Positions 1-11,163 of a stretch of DNA of 64,000 nt are shown here, piece by piece (within the stretch, counting starts at the first letter, position 1; each line of letters begins with the position of its first letter). Source of the stretch: Bos javanicus (Eukaryota; Chordata; Mammalia; Artiodactyla; Bovidae). The DNA lies in assembly GCF_032452875.1 (NCBI RefSeq), contig NC_083876.1:992001-1056000 (forward strand). Direction: 5' to 3'. The notes beneath the pieces were generated by a model, which saw only the letters and a list, made by a program, of their open reading frames with translations, searched no databases and was not told the DNA's origin. A program made the translations under genes and the position numbers.

Positions 1-1747
1 ATTCATTTATTTTAATTGGAGGCTAATTACTTTACAATATTGCATTGGTTTTGCCATACATTGACATGAATCTGCCACGGGTGTACACGTGTTTCCCATC
101 CTGAACCCCTACTCCCAGCTCCCTCCCCATACTATCCCTCTGGGTCATACCAGTGCACCAGCCCCGAGCATCCTGTATCCTGCATCAAACCTGGACTGGC
201 GATTTTTTTCACATATGATAATATACGTGTTTCAATGCCATCCTTCCAAATGATTCCACCTTTGCCCTCTCCCACAGAGTCCAGAAGACTGTTCTATACA
301 TCTGTGTCTCTTTTGCTGTCTCGTATACAGGGTTATCGTTACCATCTTTCTAAATTCCATATATATGTGCTAGTATACTGTATTGGTGTTTTTCTTTCTG
401 GCTTACTTCACTCTGTATAATAGGCTCCAGTTTCATCTACCTCATTAGAACTGATTCAAATGTATTCTTTATAATGGCTGAGTAATACTCCATTGGGTAA
501 ATGTTCCACAGCTTTCTTATCCATTCATCTGCTGATGGACATCTAGGTTGCTTCCATGTCCTGGCTATTATAAATAGTGCTGCGATGAACATTGGGGTAC
601 ATGTGTCTCTTTCAATTCTGGTTTCCTCCGTGTGTATGCCCAGCAGTGGGATTGCTGGGTCATAAGGCAGTTCTATTTCCAGTTTTTTAAGGAATCTCCA
701 CACTGTTCTCCATAGTGGCTGTATTAGTTTGCATTCCCACCAACAGTGTAAGAGGGTTCCCTTTTCTCCACACCCTCTCCAGCATTTATTGCTTGTAGAC
801 TTTTGGATAGCAGCCATTCTATTCTGACTGGTGTGAAATGGTACCTCATTGTGGTTTGATTTGCATTTACCTGATAATGAGTGATGTTGAGCACCTTTCC
901 ATATATTTATTAGCCATCTGTATGTCTTCTTTGGAGAAATGCCTGTTTAGTTCTTTGGCCTATTTTTTGATTGGGTCGTTTATTTTTCTGGAATTGAGCT
1001 GCAGGAGTTGCTTATATATATTTGAGATTAGTTGTTTGTCAGTTGCTTCATTTGCTATTATTTTCTCCCATTCTGAAGGCTGTCTTTTCACCTTGCTTAT
1101 AGTTTTCTTTGTTGTGCAGAAGCTTTTAATTTTATGGGTCCCATTTGTTTAATTTTGCTTTTATTTTCAATATTCTGGAAGGTGGGTCATAGAAGATCCT
1201 GCTGTGATTTGTATCGGAGAGTGCTTTGCCTATCTTCTCCTCTAGGAGTTTTATAGTTTCTGGCCTTACATTTAGATCTTTAATCCATTTTGAGTTTATT
1301 TTTGTGTATGGTGTTAGAAAGTGTTCTAGTTTCATTCTTTTACAAGTGGTTGACCAGTTTTCCCAGTACCACTTGTTAAAGAGATTATCCTTTCTCCATT
1401 GTATATCCTTGCCTCCTTTGTCAAAGATAAGGTGTCCATAGGTATGTGGATTTATCTCTGGGCTTTCTATTTTATTCTATTGATCTATATTTCTGTCTTT
1501 GTGCCAGTACCATACTGTCTTGATGACTGTGGCTTTGTAGTAGAGCCTGAAGTCAGGCAGGTTGATTCTTCCAGTTCCATTCTTCTTTCTCAAGACTGCC
1601 TTGGCTATTCAAGGTTTTTTGTATTGCTTTAGGTGTAGAGTTAGATTATTTATTTGACTTTTTTCTTGTTTCTTGAGGTAAGGCTGTATTGTTATGAACC
1701 TTCCCCTTAGCATTGCTTTTACAGTGTCCCACAGGTTTTGGGTTGTT
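1..1747 (-). mobile_element. L1 LINE, 3' part, 5'-truncated and internally deleted
   Basis: Read on the minus strand, this is the 3' UTR and ORF2 C-terminal half of a ruminant L1. The 3' end lies at the window's left edge (T-rich on the plus strand). A 126-codon open stretch at 437-817 (minus) carries the conserved ORF2 C-terminal words KCWRGCGEKGTLLHCWWECK and MEYYSAI. Near 1632 the match jumps from the part of ORF2 that encodes the region after the RT to a more upstream part, so several hundred bases are missing. At 1747/1748 it abuts BovB. Because a LINE normally retains its 3' end, the simplest reading is that this L1 inserted into the neighbouring minus-strand BovB, whose 3' remainder would lie outside the window. 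Frames are broken; not functional. Confidence 0.9.
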
Positions 1748-3001
1748 GCAACACCACAATTCTAAAGCATCAGTTCTTCAGTGCTCAGCTTTCTTTATGG
1801 TCCAACACTCACATCCATACATGACTACTGGAAAAACCATAGCCTTGACTAGATGGACCTTTGTTGGCAAAATAATGTCTCTGATTTCTAATATGCTATC
1901 TAGGTTGGTCATAACTTTCCTTCCAAGGAGTTAGCGTCTTTCAATTTCATGGCTGCAGTCACCATCTGCAGTGATTTTGGAGCCCCACCCATTAAAGTCT
2001 GTCACTGTTTCCATTGTTTCCCCACCTATTTGCCATGAAGTGATGAGGTTGGATGCCATGATCTTAGTCTTCTGAATGTTGATTTTTAAGCTAACTTTTT
2101 CACTCTCCTCTTTCACTTTCATTAAGAAGCTCTTTAGTTCTTCTTCGTTTTCTGCTATAAGAGTGGTGTCATCTGCATATCTGAGTTTATTGATGTTTAT
2201 CCTGGTAATCTTGATTCCAGCTTATGTTTCATCTAGCCCAGCATTTAACATGATATATTCTGCATATAATTTAAATTAACAGGGTGATAATATATAGCCT
2301 TGATGTACTCCTTTTCCAATTTGAACCAGTTCATTGTTTCATGTCCAGTTCTGACTGTTGCTTCCTGACCTGCATATAGGTTTCTCAAGAGGCAGGTCAG
2401 GTGGTCTGGTATTCCCATCTCTTTCAGAATTTTCCACAGTTTATTGTGATCAACACAGTCAAAGGCTTTGGCATAGTCAATAAAGCAGAAATAGATGTTT
2501 TTCTGGAACTCTCTTGCTTTTTTGATGATCCAGCGGATGTTGGCAAGTTGATCTCTGGTTCCTCTGCCTTTTCTAAAACCAGCTTGAACATCTGGAAGTT
2601 CACGGTTCACATATTACTGAAGCCTGTCTTGGATAATTTTGAGCATTACTTTCCTAGCATGTGAGATGTGGTAGTTTGAACATTCTTTGGCACTGCCTTT
2701 CTTTGGGATTGGAATGAAAACTGACCTTTTCCAGTCCCATGGCTACTGATGAATTTTTCCAATTTGCTGGCATATTGAATGCAGCACTTTCAGAGCATCA
2801 TCTTTTAAGATTTTAAATACCTCAACTGGAATTCCATAACCTCCACTAGCTTTGTTTGTAGTGATGCCTCCTGAGGACCACTTAACTTTGCATTCTAGAA
2901 GTTTGGCTCTAGGTGAGTGCTCACACTATTGTGGTTATCTGGGTCATGAAGATCCTTTTTGTGTAGTTATTCTGTGAATTCTTGCCAACTCTTCTTAATA
3001 T
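1748..3001 (-). mobile_element. BovB (RTE) LINE fragment, RT region
   Basis: The minus strand encodes BovB reverse-transcriptase sequence. Frame pieces at 2245-2610 include VQAGFRKGRGTRDQ and the FIDYAKAFDCVDHNKLW block typical of the RT palm/fingers, and 1931-2122 gives the downstream LNIQKTKIMAS-like segment. Stops and frame changes separate the pieces. The element lacks its own 3' tail because it is cut by L1 at 1747/1748. The 5' end near 3001 joins an ancient L1 ORF1 relic. No TSD could be assigned. Confidence 0.9.
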
Positions 3002-3511
3002 CAGACATGTGGGACAATATAATATAATAGCAAAAACATGTGGGACAATGTAAATCATAGAGACCTTTGTGTAATGAGTGTTACTAGGGAAATAGAAAAA
3101 GGGGGTTAAAATATTTGAAGAACGTGGTTAAACTCTTCCAAAACTTTATTAAAAACATCAATTTACAAATCCATGAAACTCAATAAATCTCATTGAGATT
3201 CAAACTCATGAAATCTCAAGTAGAATCAACAGAAAATTATCCATATTTAGACATATAATAGTCAAATATGTGGAGGCCAAACCCAGAGAGAAAACCTTGA
3301 AAGTAGCAAGAAAAAACAACTCATCAGATACAATGAAACAAGAGTATGATAGTTAGCTTATTTCTTATAAGATTTAAGGGAGGCCAGAGGGCACTGGAAT
3401 AAGATATTCACTTTGCTGAAAAAGCTGTCAACCAAAAATTCTATGCAAAGGATTTTAATTGCAACAATGAGAAATATTTACTTACCATAAAAGAAATCAG
3501 TAAAGGAGAAA
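3002..3511 (+). mobile_element. ancient L1 (L1M-type) ORF1 relic
   Basis: From about 3230 the plus strand resembles the 3' half of an old mammalian L1 ORF1: the 'gagagaaaaccttgaaagtagcaag' region, then the 'aagctgtcaaccaaaaattctatgc' region, in the usual order. It is heavily mutated with no useful open frame. The 3002-3230 part is A/T-rich and only weakly assignable. It served as the target of the BovB fragment at 3512-3987. Confidence 0.6.
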
Positions 3512-3987
3512 CTTGCTAACAAAGTTTCATCTAGTCAAGGCTATGGTTTTTCCAGTCGTCATGTATGGATGTGAGAGTTGGACTGTAAAGAAAGCTGAGC
3601 ACAGGAGAATTGATGCTTTTGGACTGTGGTGTTGGAGAAGACCTTGAGAGTCCCTTGGGCTGCAAGGAGATCCAACCAATCCATCCTAAAGGAAATCAGT
3701 CCTGAATATTCATTGGAAGGACTGATGCTGAAACTGAAGATTCAATACTATGGCCACCTGATGTGAAGTGTTGACTCATTTGAAAAGACCCTGATGCTGG
3801 GAAAGATTGAAGACAGAAAGAGAAGGGGACGCCAGAGCATGAGATGGTTGGATGACATCATTGACTCGATGGACATGAGTTTGGGTAAACTCCAGGAGTT
3901 GGTGATAGACAGGGAGGCCTGGTGTGCTGCACTCCATGGGGTCGCAAAGAGTCGAACACGACTGAGCGACTGAACTTAACTGAACTG
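3512..3987 (+). mobile_element. BovB LINE, 5'-truncated 3' end, with TSD
   Basis: This is a 476-bp BovB 3' end in sense orientation. It starts at the segment encoding LVKAMVFPVVMYGCESW and runs through the HGVAKSRTRLSD-like C-terminus to the 'gaacttaactgaactg' tail. It is flanked by a perfect 10-bp target-site duplication, aaaggagaaa, at 3502-3511 and 3988-3997, so both ends are well defined. Several frameshifts and stops are present. Confidence 0.92.
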
Positions 3988-4084
3988 AAAGGAGAAATAG
4001 AGGAAGAGTTCACCTACTGAAAGAGGAGGGTAAAGTGTGGCCTATTTGTGGAGGTTTGGTGGGACAAATATCTGTGAGTTATTT

Positions 4085-4600
4085 TCTTTTTTAAAATTTT
4101 TAATTGGAGGATAATTGCTTTACAATATTGTGTTGGCTTCTGCCATACATATGTTAACATGAATCAGTCATAGGTATACGTATGTCTTCTCCCTCTTGAA
4201 CCTCCCCCACCTCCCACCCCATCCCACCTCTTTATATTGTCATGCTGCTACTGCTGCTACTAAGTCGCTTCAGTTGTGTCCGACTCTGTGAGACCCCACA
4301 GATGGCAGCCCACCAGGCTCTACCATTCCTTGGATTCTCTAGGCAAGAATACAGGAGTGGGTTGCCATTTCCTTCTCCAATGCATGAAAGTGAAAAGTCA
4401 AAGTGAAGTTTCTCAGTCGTGTTCGACTCTTAGCGACCCCATGGACTGCAACCTACCAGACTCCTCCGTCCATGGGATTTTCCAGGCAAGAGTACTGGAG
4501 TGGGGTGCCATTGCCTCTATGTTGTCATAGAGCACCTAATTTGAGATCCCCACATCATACAGCAAATTTCCCCTGGCTATCTATTTTACATATTAGAACT
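4085..4600 (-). mobile_element. L1 3' UTR fragment (split by a SINE)
   Basis: The plus strand starts T-rich and then shows the L1 3' UTR antisense signature (aattggaggataattgcttt, the pyrimidine-rich ctcccacc block, and 'catacagcaaatttccc'). The element is interrupted by the Bov-A2 at 4244-4517 and resumes at 4529. Similarity is lost near 4600, which marks the 5' truncation. Confidence 0.85.
4244..4517 (-). mobile_element. Bov-A2 SINE
   Basis: This is a dimer of two Bov-A units on the minus strand; each unit reads on the plus strand as the cagtcgtgtccgactc-type block followed by an 'aggcaagaatac' block. The 3' tail (agc)n appears as a ctgctg run at the left. It has a near-perfect 11-bp TSD, tatattgtcat (4233-4243) and tatgttgtcat (4518-4528). 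It inserted into the L1 3' UTR. Confidence 0.93.
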
Positions 4601-4649
4601 CTTTGGTTATAACTATGTATGGAAGTGTGTGTGTGTATATATGTCCCAG

Positions 4650-6291
4650 TATTTCTGTAATTACCTACTTGATCACCTACCACTAGAACACAGGCACAAG
4701 TCACCTCTAATAAGAAATCAACACTAACCACCCAACTAACAGTTACCTCCAAGGTACAACCCTACAGCCTGGGAAAAAGGGACCTTGAGTGGAGCAAGTT
4801 AGAAAAAAAGAAGATGAAAAGAAGAGAAGTGAAACACAAATTAAAGAGCAAGGTAGAAACTCACAAAACAAAATAAACACAGAGGAAATAAATAATATCC
4901 CTGAAGAGAATTCAGAATAATGATAGTAAAGATGCTCTGAAGACTTGAGAATAGAATGGAGAAAATGTAAGAAGCATTTAACATAGTTAATGCAATCACC
5001 AAGGACATAGAAGAAATAAAGAATAAGCAAACAGAGATGAATAACACAATTACTGCAATTAAAAATACTCTAGAAGGAACCAATAGCAGAATAACTGAGG
5101 CAGAGAAATGGATAAGTTAGCTGAAGGATATAATGGTGGAAATAACTGCTGAAGAGCAGAATAAAGGGAAAGGATTGAAAAGAATTGAGGACAGCTTCAG
5201 AGACCTTTGGGACAATATTAAATTTACCAACATTTTTGTTATGGGGTCCCAGAGGAAGAAGGAAAAATAAAAAGGCACTGAGAAAATTTTTGAAGAAATT
5301 ATAGTTGAAAACTTCCCCAACATGGGAAAGGAAATAGTCAATTAAGTCCAAGAAGAGCAAAAAGTCCCTTTTAGGCTAAACCCAAGGAGAAACACATTGA
5401 GACACATATTAATAAACCTAACAGAGATTAAGCAGGAAGAAAGAATATTAAAAGCAGCAAGGGAAAAACAATGAATAATATACATGGGAAAACTCATATG
5501 ATTAATAGCGGATCTTTCAGCAGAAACTCTACAGGTCAGAAGGGAATGGCAGGATATATTTAAAGTACTGAAAGGGAAAAACCTACAACCACAATTACTA
5601 TACCTGGCAAAGATCTCATTCAGAATTGATGGAGAAATCCAAAGTTTTATGGACAAGCAGAAGTTAAGAGAATTCAGCACCATCAAACCAGCCTTGCAAC
5701 AAATACTAAAAGGACATACATAGCCAGTAAACACAAGAGAAAAGAAAGAGCTACAAAAACAAACCTAAAACAGTCAAGAAAATGCCGATGGGAACATATA
5801 TATCAATAATTATCTTAAATGTAAACAGATTAGTGCACCAACCAATATGGACTGACCAAATGGATACAAAAACAAGACCCATATATATGTTGCCTACAGG
5901 GGACCCACTTCAGCCCTAGAGGCACATACAAACTGCAAGTAAAAGGATGGAAACAGATGTTCCATGCGAATGGAAACCAAAAGACAGATGGAGTGGCAAT
6001 CCTTATTTCAGACAAAATAGACTTTAAAATAAAGAATATTATAAGAGACAAAGAAGGACATACATAATGATCAAGGACTCAATCCAAGAAGAAGATATAA
6101 CAATTGTAAATGTGTATGCACCCAACATAGGAACACTTCAATACATAAGGCAAAAACTAACAGGCATAAGAGTAGAAACTGACAGCAACACATTAATAGT
6201 AGAGGACTTTAACACCCCACTTTCCCCAATGGACAGATAGTCAAAACAGAGAATCAATAAGGAAACACAAACCTTAAATGAAACATTAGAC
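4650..6291 (+). mobile_element. older L1 LINE: 5' UTR end, ORF1 and start of ORF2
   Basis: The plus strand resembles, in order, the end of the L1 5' UTR (about 4650-4840), ORF1 (about 4840-5735, with the coiled-coil and RRM-type region degraded) and the start of the ORF2 endonuclease domain (about 5790-6291). In the latter, words such as GVAILISDK and TIVNVYAPN can be read across broken frames. The element stops at 6285-6291 (attagac), where a BovB inserted. Its continuation is found, inverted, ending at 8640-8646 (gtctaat, the same motif reverse-complemented). Confidence 0.88.
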
Positions 6292-7253
6292 AGATCAGAT
6301 CAGATCAGTCGCTCAGTCGTATTCGACTCTTTGTGACCCCATGAATTATAGCACGCCAGGCCTCCCTGTCCATCACCAACTCCTGGAGTTCACTAAGACT
6401 CACGTCCATCGAGTCAGTGATGCCATCCAGCCATCTCATCCTCTGTCGTCCCATTCTCGTCCTGCCCCCAATCCCTCCCAGCATCAGAGACTTTTCCAAT
6501 GAGTCAACTCTTCTCATGAGGTGGCCAAAGTACTGGAGTTTCAGCTTTAGTACAATTCCTTCCAAAGAAATCCCAGGGCTGATCTCCTTCAGAATGGACT
6601 GGTTGGATCTCCTTGCAGTCCAAGGGACTCTCAAGAGTCTTCTCCAACACCACAGATCAAAAGCATCAATTCTGCAATGCTCATCTTTCTTTGATGCTCT
6701 AGTCCAACTCTCACATCCATACATGACCACAGGAAAAACCATAGCCTTGACTAGACGAACCTTTGTTGGCAAAGTAATGTCTCTGCTTTTGAATATGCTA
6801 TCTAGGTTGGTCATAACTTTCCTTCCAAGGAGTAAGCGTCTCTTAATTTCATGGCTGCAGTCACCATCTGCAGTGAATTTGGAGCCCAGAAAAATAAAGT
6901 CTGACACTGTTTCCACTGTTTCCCCATCTATTTCCCATGAAGTGATGGGACCGGATGCCATGATCTTCGTTTTCTGAATGTTGAGCTTTAAGCCAACTTT
7001 TTCACTCTCCTCTTTCACTTTCATCAAGAGGCTTTTGAGTTCCTCTTCACTTTCTGCCATAAGGGTGGTGTCATCTGCATATCTGAGGTTATTGATATTT
7101 CTCCTGGCAATCTTGATTCCAGCTTGTGTTTCTTCAAGTCCAGCATTTCTCTTGATGTACTCTGCAAAGAAGTTAAATAAGCAGGGTGACAATATACAGC
7201 CTTGACGTACTCCTTTTCCTATTTGGAACCAGTCTGTTGTTCCATGTCCAGTT
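6292..7253 (-). mobile_element. BovB LINE, 3' half (left part of an inversion-split copy)
   Basis: The minus strand encodes the BovB RT C-terminal part. The open frame at 6305-7192 (295 codons) contains NNLRYADDTTLMAESEEELK with the YADD catalytic box and continues to the C-terminus. The 3' end is the gatca-rich tail at 6292-6305. At 7241-7253 it stops at ccatgtccagttc and is followed directly by an L1 poly(T). The missing 5' half lies in opposite orientation at 8647-9702, ending with the same 13 bp reverse-complemented. The attagac TSD at 6285-6291 pairs with gtctaat at 8640-8646. Confidence 0.93.
6305..7192 (-). pseudogene. BovB reverse transcriptase C-terminal fragment
   Basis: This is a 295-codon uninterrupted stretch of BovB ORF2 protein. 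It begins at SPCLFNFFAEYI in the RT palm, has the YADD motif at about residues 40-43, the IQKTKIMASGPITSW connector at about 73-88, and ends at the RTE-type C-terminus KSRIRLSD. In a functional element this enzyme copies the element RNA at a nicked chromosomal target. Here the N-terminal endonuclease and RT fingers are detached by the inversion, so no active enzyme is expected. Confidence 0.9.
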
Positions 7254-8646
7254 CTTTTTTTTTTTTTTAATTTTTTAAATTTAATTTAATTTTATTTTAT
7301 TTTTAAACTTTACAATATTGTATTAGTTTTGCCAAATATCGAAATGAATATTTCTTTCTCAAGACTGCTTTGGCTATTCCAGATCTTTGGTGTTTCCATA
7401 TGAAGTGTGAAATTTTTGTTCTAGTTCTGTGAAAAATGCCATTGGAGTAATTTGATAAGGATTGCATTAAATCTGTAGATTCCATTTAGTAGTATAGTCA
7501 GTTTTACAATATCAATTCTTCCTACCAAGGATCATGGAATATTTCTCCATCTGTTTATGGCATCTTTGATTTCTTTCATTAACGTCTTATAATTTTCTGT
7601 ATACAGTTCTTTTTTTCTCCTTAGGTAAGTTTATTTGTAGATATTTTATTCTTTTTGTTTCAATGGTGAATGGGATTGATTCCTTAATTTCTCTTTCTGG
7701 TTTTTCATTGTTAGTATGTAGAAATGCAAGTGATTTCTGTGTATTGATTTTGTATCCTATGACTTTGCTAAATTCATTGATTAGCTCCACTAGTTTTCTG
7801 ATAGTATCTTTACTATCAGATACATAGATCTTTCTATGTATCTTTTCTAAGTATCTGTCCATTTCCTCTGGTTTGTCCATTTTATTAGCATATAGTTGCT
7901 CATAATATTCTCTTATGATCCTTTGTAATTCTGTGCTGTTTGTTGTAACCTCTCCTTTTTCATTTCTAACTTTATTGATTTGATTTTTCTCCCTTTTTTT
8001 ATTGATAAGTCTGTCTAGTGGTTTGTCAATTTTGTTTATCTTCTCAAAGAACCAGCTTTTCGTTTTATTAATCTTTGTTATTGTTTCCTTCATTTCTTTT
8101 TCATTTATTTCTGCTCTGGTTTTTATGATGTCCTTCCTTCTGCTAACTTTGGGAGGTTTTTGTTCTTTTTCTAGCTGCTTTAGATGTGGAGTTAGGCTGT
8201 CTATTTGATGCTTTTCTTGTTTCTTGAGGTATGATTGTATCACTATAAACTTCCATCTTACAACTGCTTTTGCTGAATCCCATAGGTTTTGGGTCATCAT
8301 GTTTTCATTGTCATTTGTTTCTAGGAATCTCTCGATTTCTCTTCTTATTTCTTCAGTAACCTCTTTGTTATTTAGCAATGCATTATTTAATCTCCATGAC
8401 TGTGTGTTTTGCTGTTGCTTTCTGTTTTTGTTTTTTTCCCCTGTGATCGATATCTACTCTCGTAGCATTGTGGTTGGAGAAGGTACTTGATAAAATTTCA
8501 GTTTTCTTAAATTTACTGAGGCTTGATTTGTGGCTCAAAATGTGGTCTATCCTGGAGAATGTTCCATGTGCACTTGAGAAGAAGGTGTATTCTTCTGCAT
8601 TGGATGGAATGTCCCAAAGATATCAACTAGGTCCATTTTGTCTAAT
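7254..8646 (-). mobile_element. older L1 LINE ORF2 part, inverted, with 3' end
   Basis: On the minus strand this reads from the ORF2 endonuclease/RT boundary (8646, motif attagac) through the RT region to an L1 3' end with poly(A) (poly(T) at 7254). It is missing internal pieces. Near 7840 the frame jumps from EEMDRYLEKI to KDTIRKLVELINEFSK, and near 7350 ORF2 sequence (the WKHQRSGIAKAVLRKK region) is joined directly to the 3' UTR. The 5' end continues exactly where the plus-strand L1 at 4650-6291 breaks off, which supports an inversion of 7254-9702. Alternatively the 7254-7349 piece could be a separate tiny L1 insertion. Confidence 0.85.
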
Positions 8647-9702
8647 AGATAGAGTGCCTGATGAACTATGGAATGAGGTTCGTGACATTGTACAGGAGAC
8701 AGGGATCAAGACCATCCCCATGGAAAAGAAATTCAATAAAGCAAAATGGCTGTCTGGGGAGGCCTTACAAATAGCTGTGAAAAGAAGAGAAGTGAAAACC
8801 AAAGGAGAAAAGAAAAGATATAAACATCTGAATGTAGAGATCCAAAGAATAGCAAGAAGAGATAAGAAAGCCTTCTTCAGTGACCAATGCAAAGAAATAG
8901 AGGAAAACAGCAGAATGGGAAAGACTAGGGATCTCTTCAAGAAAATCATAGATACCAAAGGAACATTTCATGCAAAGATGGGCTCGATAAAGGACAGAAA
9001 TGGTATGGACCTAACAGAAGCAGAAGATATTAAGAAGAGATGGCGAGAATACATGGAAGAACTATACAAAAAGATCTTCATGACCCAGATAATCACGATG
9101 GTGTGATCACTGACCTAGAGCCAAACATTCTGGAATGTGAAGTCAAGTGGGCCTTAGAAAGCATCACTACGAACAAAGCTAGTGGAGGTGATGAAATTCC
9201 AGTTGAGCTATTCCACATCCTGAAAGATGATGCTGTGAAAGTGCTGCACTCAATATGCCAGCAAATTTGGAAAACTCAGCAGTGGTGACAGGACTCGAAA
9301 AGGTAAGTTTTCATTCCAATCCCAAAGAAAGGCAATGCTAAAGAATGCTCAAACTACTGCACAATTGCACTCATCTCACACGCTAGTAAAGTACTGCTCA
9401 AAATTCTCCAAGCCAGGCTTCAGCAGTATGTGAACCGTGAACTTCCTGATGTATAAGCTGGTTTTAGAAAAGGCAGAGGAACCAAAGATCAACTTGCAAA
9501 CATCTGCTGGATCATTGAAAAAGCAAGAGATTTCCAGAAAAACATCTATTTCTGCTTTATTGACTGTGCCAAAGCCTTTGACTGTGTGGATCACAATAAA
9601 CTGTGGAAAATTCTGAAAGAGATGGAAATACCAGACCACCTGACCTGCCTCTTGAGAAATTTGTATGCAGGTCAGGAAGCAACAGTTAGAACTGGACATG
9701 GA
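8647..9702 (+). mobile_element. BovB LINE, 5' half (right part of an inversion-split copy)
   Basis: The plus strand encodes BovB from RVPDELWNEVRDIVQETG (start near 8650) through the linker (GKTRDLFKKI, DRNGMDLTEAED) and RT fingers/palm (AFDCVDHNKLWKIL) to VRTGHG at 9702. Frames at 8468-9106, 9040-9288 and 9586 onward are pieces of the same ORF separated by frameshifts and stops. It ends at gaactggacatgg (9690-9702), the reverse complement of the last 13 bp of the 3' half at 7241-7253. Confidence 0.92.
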
Positions 9703-11163
9703 AAATACTTAGGAATATATCTACCTAAAGAAACTAAAGACCTATATATAGAAAACTATAAAACACTGGTGAAAGAAATCAAAGAGGACACTAATAGATG
9801 GAGAAATATACCATGTTCATGGGTTGGAAGAATCAATATAGTGAAAATGAGTATACTACCCAAAGCAATTTATAGATTCAACGCAATCCCTATCAAGCTA
9901 CCAACGGTATTCTTCACAGAGCTAGAACAAATAATTTCACAATTTGTATGGAAATACAAAAAACCTCGAATAGCCAAAGCGATCTTGAGAAAGAAGAATG
10001 GAACTGGAGGAATCAACCTACCTGACTTCAGGCTCTATTACAAAGCCACAGTTATCAAGACAGTATGGTACTGGCACAAAGACAGAAATATTGATCAATG
10101 GAACAAAATAGAAAGCCCAGAGATAAATCCACGCACCTATGGACACCTTATCTTTGACAAAGGAGGCAAGGATATACAATGGATTAAAGACAATCTCTTT
10201 AACAAGTGGTGCTGGGAAAACTGGTCAACCACTTGTAAAAGAATGAAACTAGAACACTTTCTAACACCTTACACAAAAATAAACTCAAAATGGATTAAAG
10301 ATCTAAATGTAACACCAGAAACTATAAAACTCCTAGAGGAGAACATAGGCAAAACACTCTCTGACATACATCACAGCAGGATACTCTATGACCCACCTCC
10401 CAGAATATTGGAAATAAAAGCAAAAATAAACAAATGGGACCTAATTAAACTTAAAAGCTTCTGCACAACAAAGGAAACTATAAGCAAGATGAAAATACAG
10501 CCTCCAGAATGGGAGAAAATAATAGCAAATGAAGCAACTGACAAACAACTAATCTCAAAAATATACAAGCAACTCCTACAGCTCAACTCCAGAAAAAAAA
10601 AAGACCCAGTCAAAAAATAGGCCAAAGAACTAAATAGACATTTCTCCAAAGAAGACATACTGATGGCTAACAAACACATGAAAAGATGCTCAACATCACT
10701 CATTGTCAGAGAAATGCAAATCAAAACCACAATGAGGTACCATTTCACACCAGTCAGAATGGCTGTGATCCAAAAGTCTACAAGCAATAAATGCTGGAGA
10801 GGGTGTGGAGAAAAGGGAACCCTCTTACACTGTTGGTGGGAATGCAAACTAGTACAGCCACTATGGAGAACAGTGTGGAGATTCCTTATAAAACTGGAAA
10901 TAGAACTGCCATACGACCCAGCAATCCCACTGCTGGGCATACACACCGAGGAAACCAGAAGGGAAAGAGACACGTGTACCCCAATGTTCATCGCTGCATT
11001 GTTTATAATAGCCAGGACATGGAAGCAACATAGATGTCCATCAGCAAACGAATGGATAAGAAAGCAGTGGTACATATACACAATGGAGTATTACTCAGCC
11101 ATTAAAAAGAATACATTTGAATCAGTTCTAATGAGGTGGATAAGACGGGAGCCTATTATATAG
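9586..11163 (+). pseudogene. chimeric BovB RT / L1 ORF2 reading frame
   Basis: One frame is open across the BovB-to-L1 junction at 9702/9703. It starts in BovB RT (MDHNKLWKILKEMEIPDHL), passes VRTGHG, and continues in L1 ORF2 (KYLGIYLPKETKDLY onward) to a TAG at 10618. After the stop the same frame is open again from 10663 (ANKHMKRCSTSLIVREMQIK) to 11163. The L1 part contains the Cys-rich motif CWRGCGEKGTLLHCWWEC near the ORF2 C-terminus, which is thought to help nucleic-acid binding. The fusion is a product of rearrangement; no promoter or natural start is evident and I do not expect a functional protein. Confidence 0.85.

Noticed and set aside
6417..6977. 186-codon open frame on the plus strand
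   Set aside because: It is the antisense shadow of the BovB RT frame on the minus strand; the protein has no family features.
7241..9702. Assembly error as the cause of the inverted BovB halves
   Set aside because: Not excluded, but the exact 13-bp reciprocal match and the matching attagac/gtctaat L1 ends are easier to explain by a real inversion. Kept as a finding with a read-level check suggested.
9586..10620. Interpretation of the BovB-L1 fusion frame as a new domesticated gene
   Set aside because: It has a stop in the L1 part, no promoter or natural start, and its structure is fully explained by LINE rearrangement.
10386..11081. 231-codon minus-strand open frame
   Set aside because: It is the antisense of the L1 ORF2 C-terminal region. 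Its apparent membrane-like composition comes from reading L1 in reverse.
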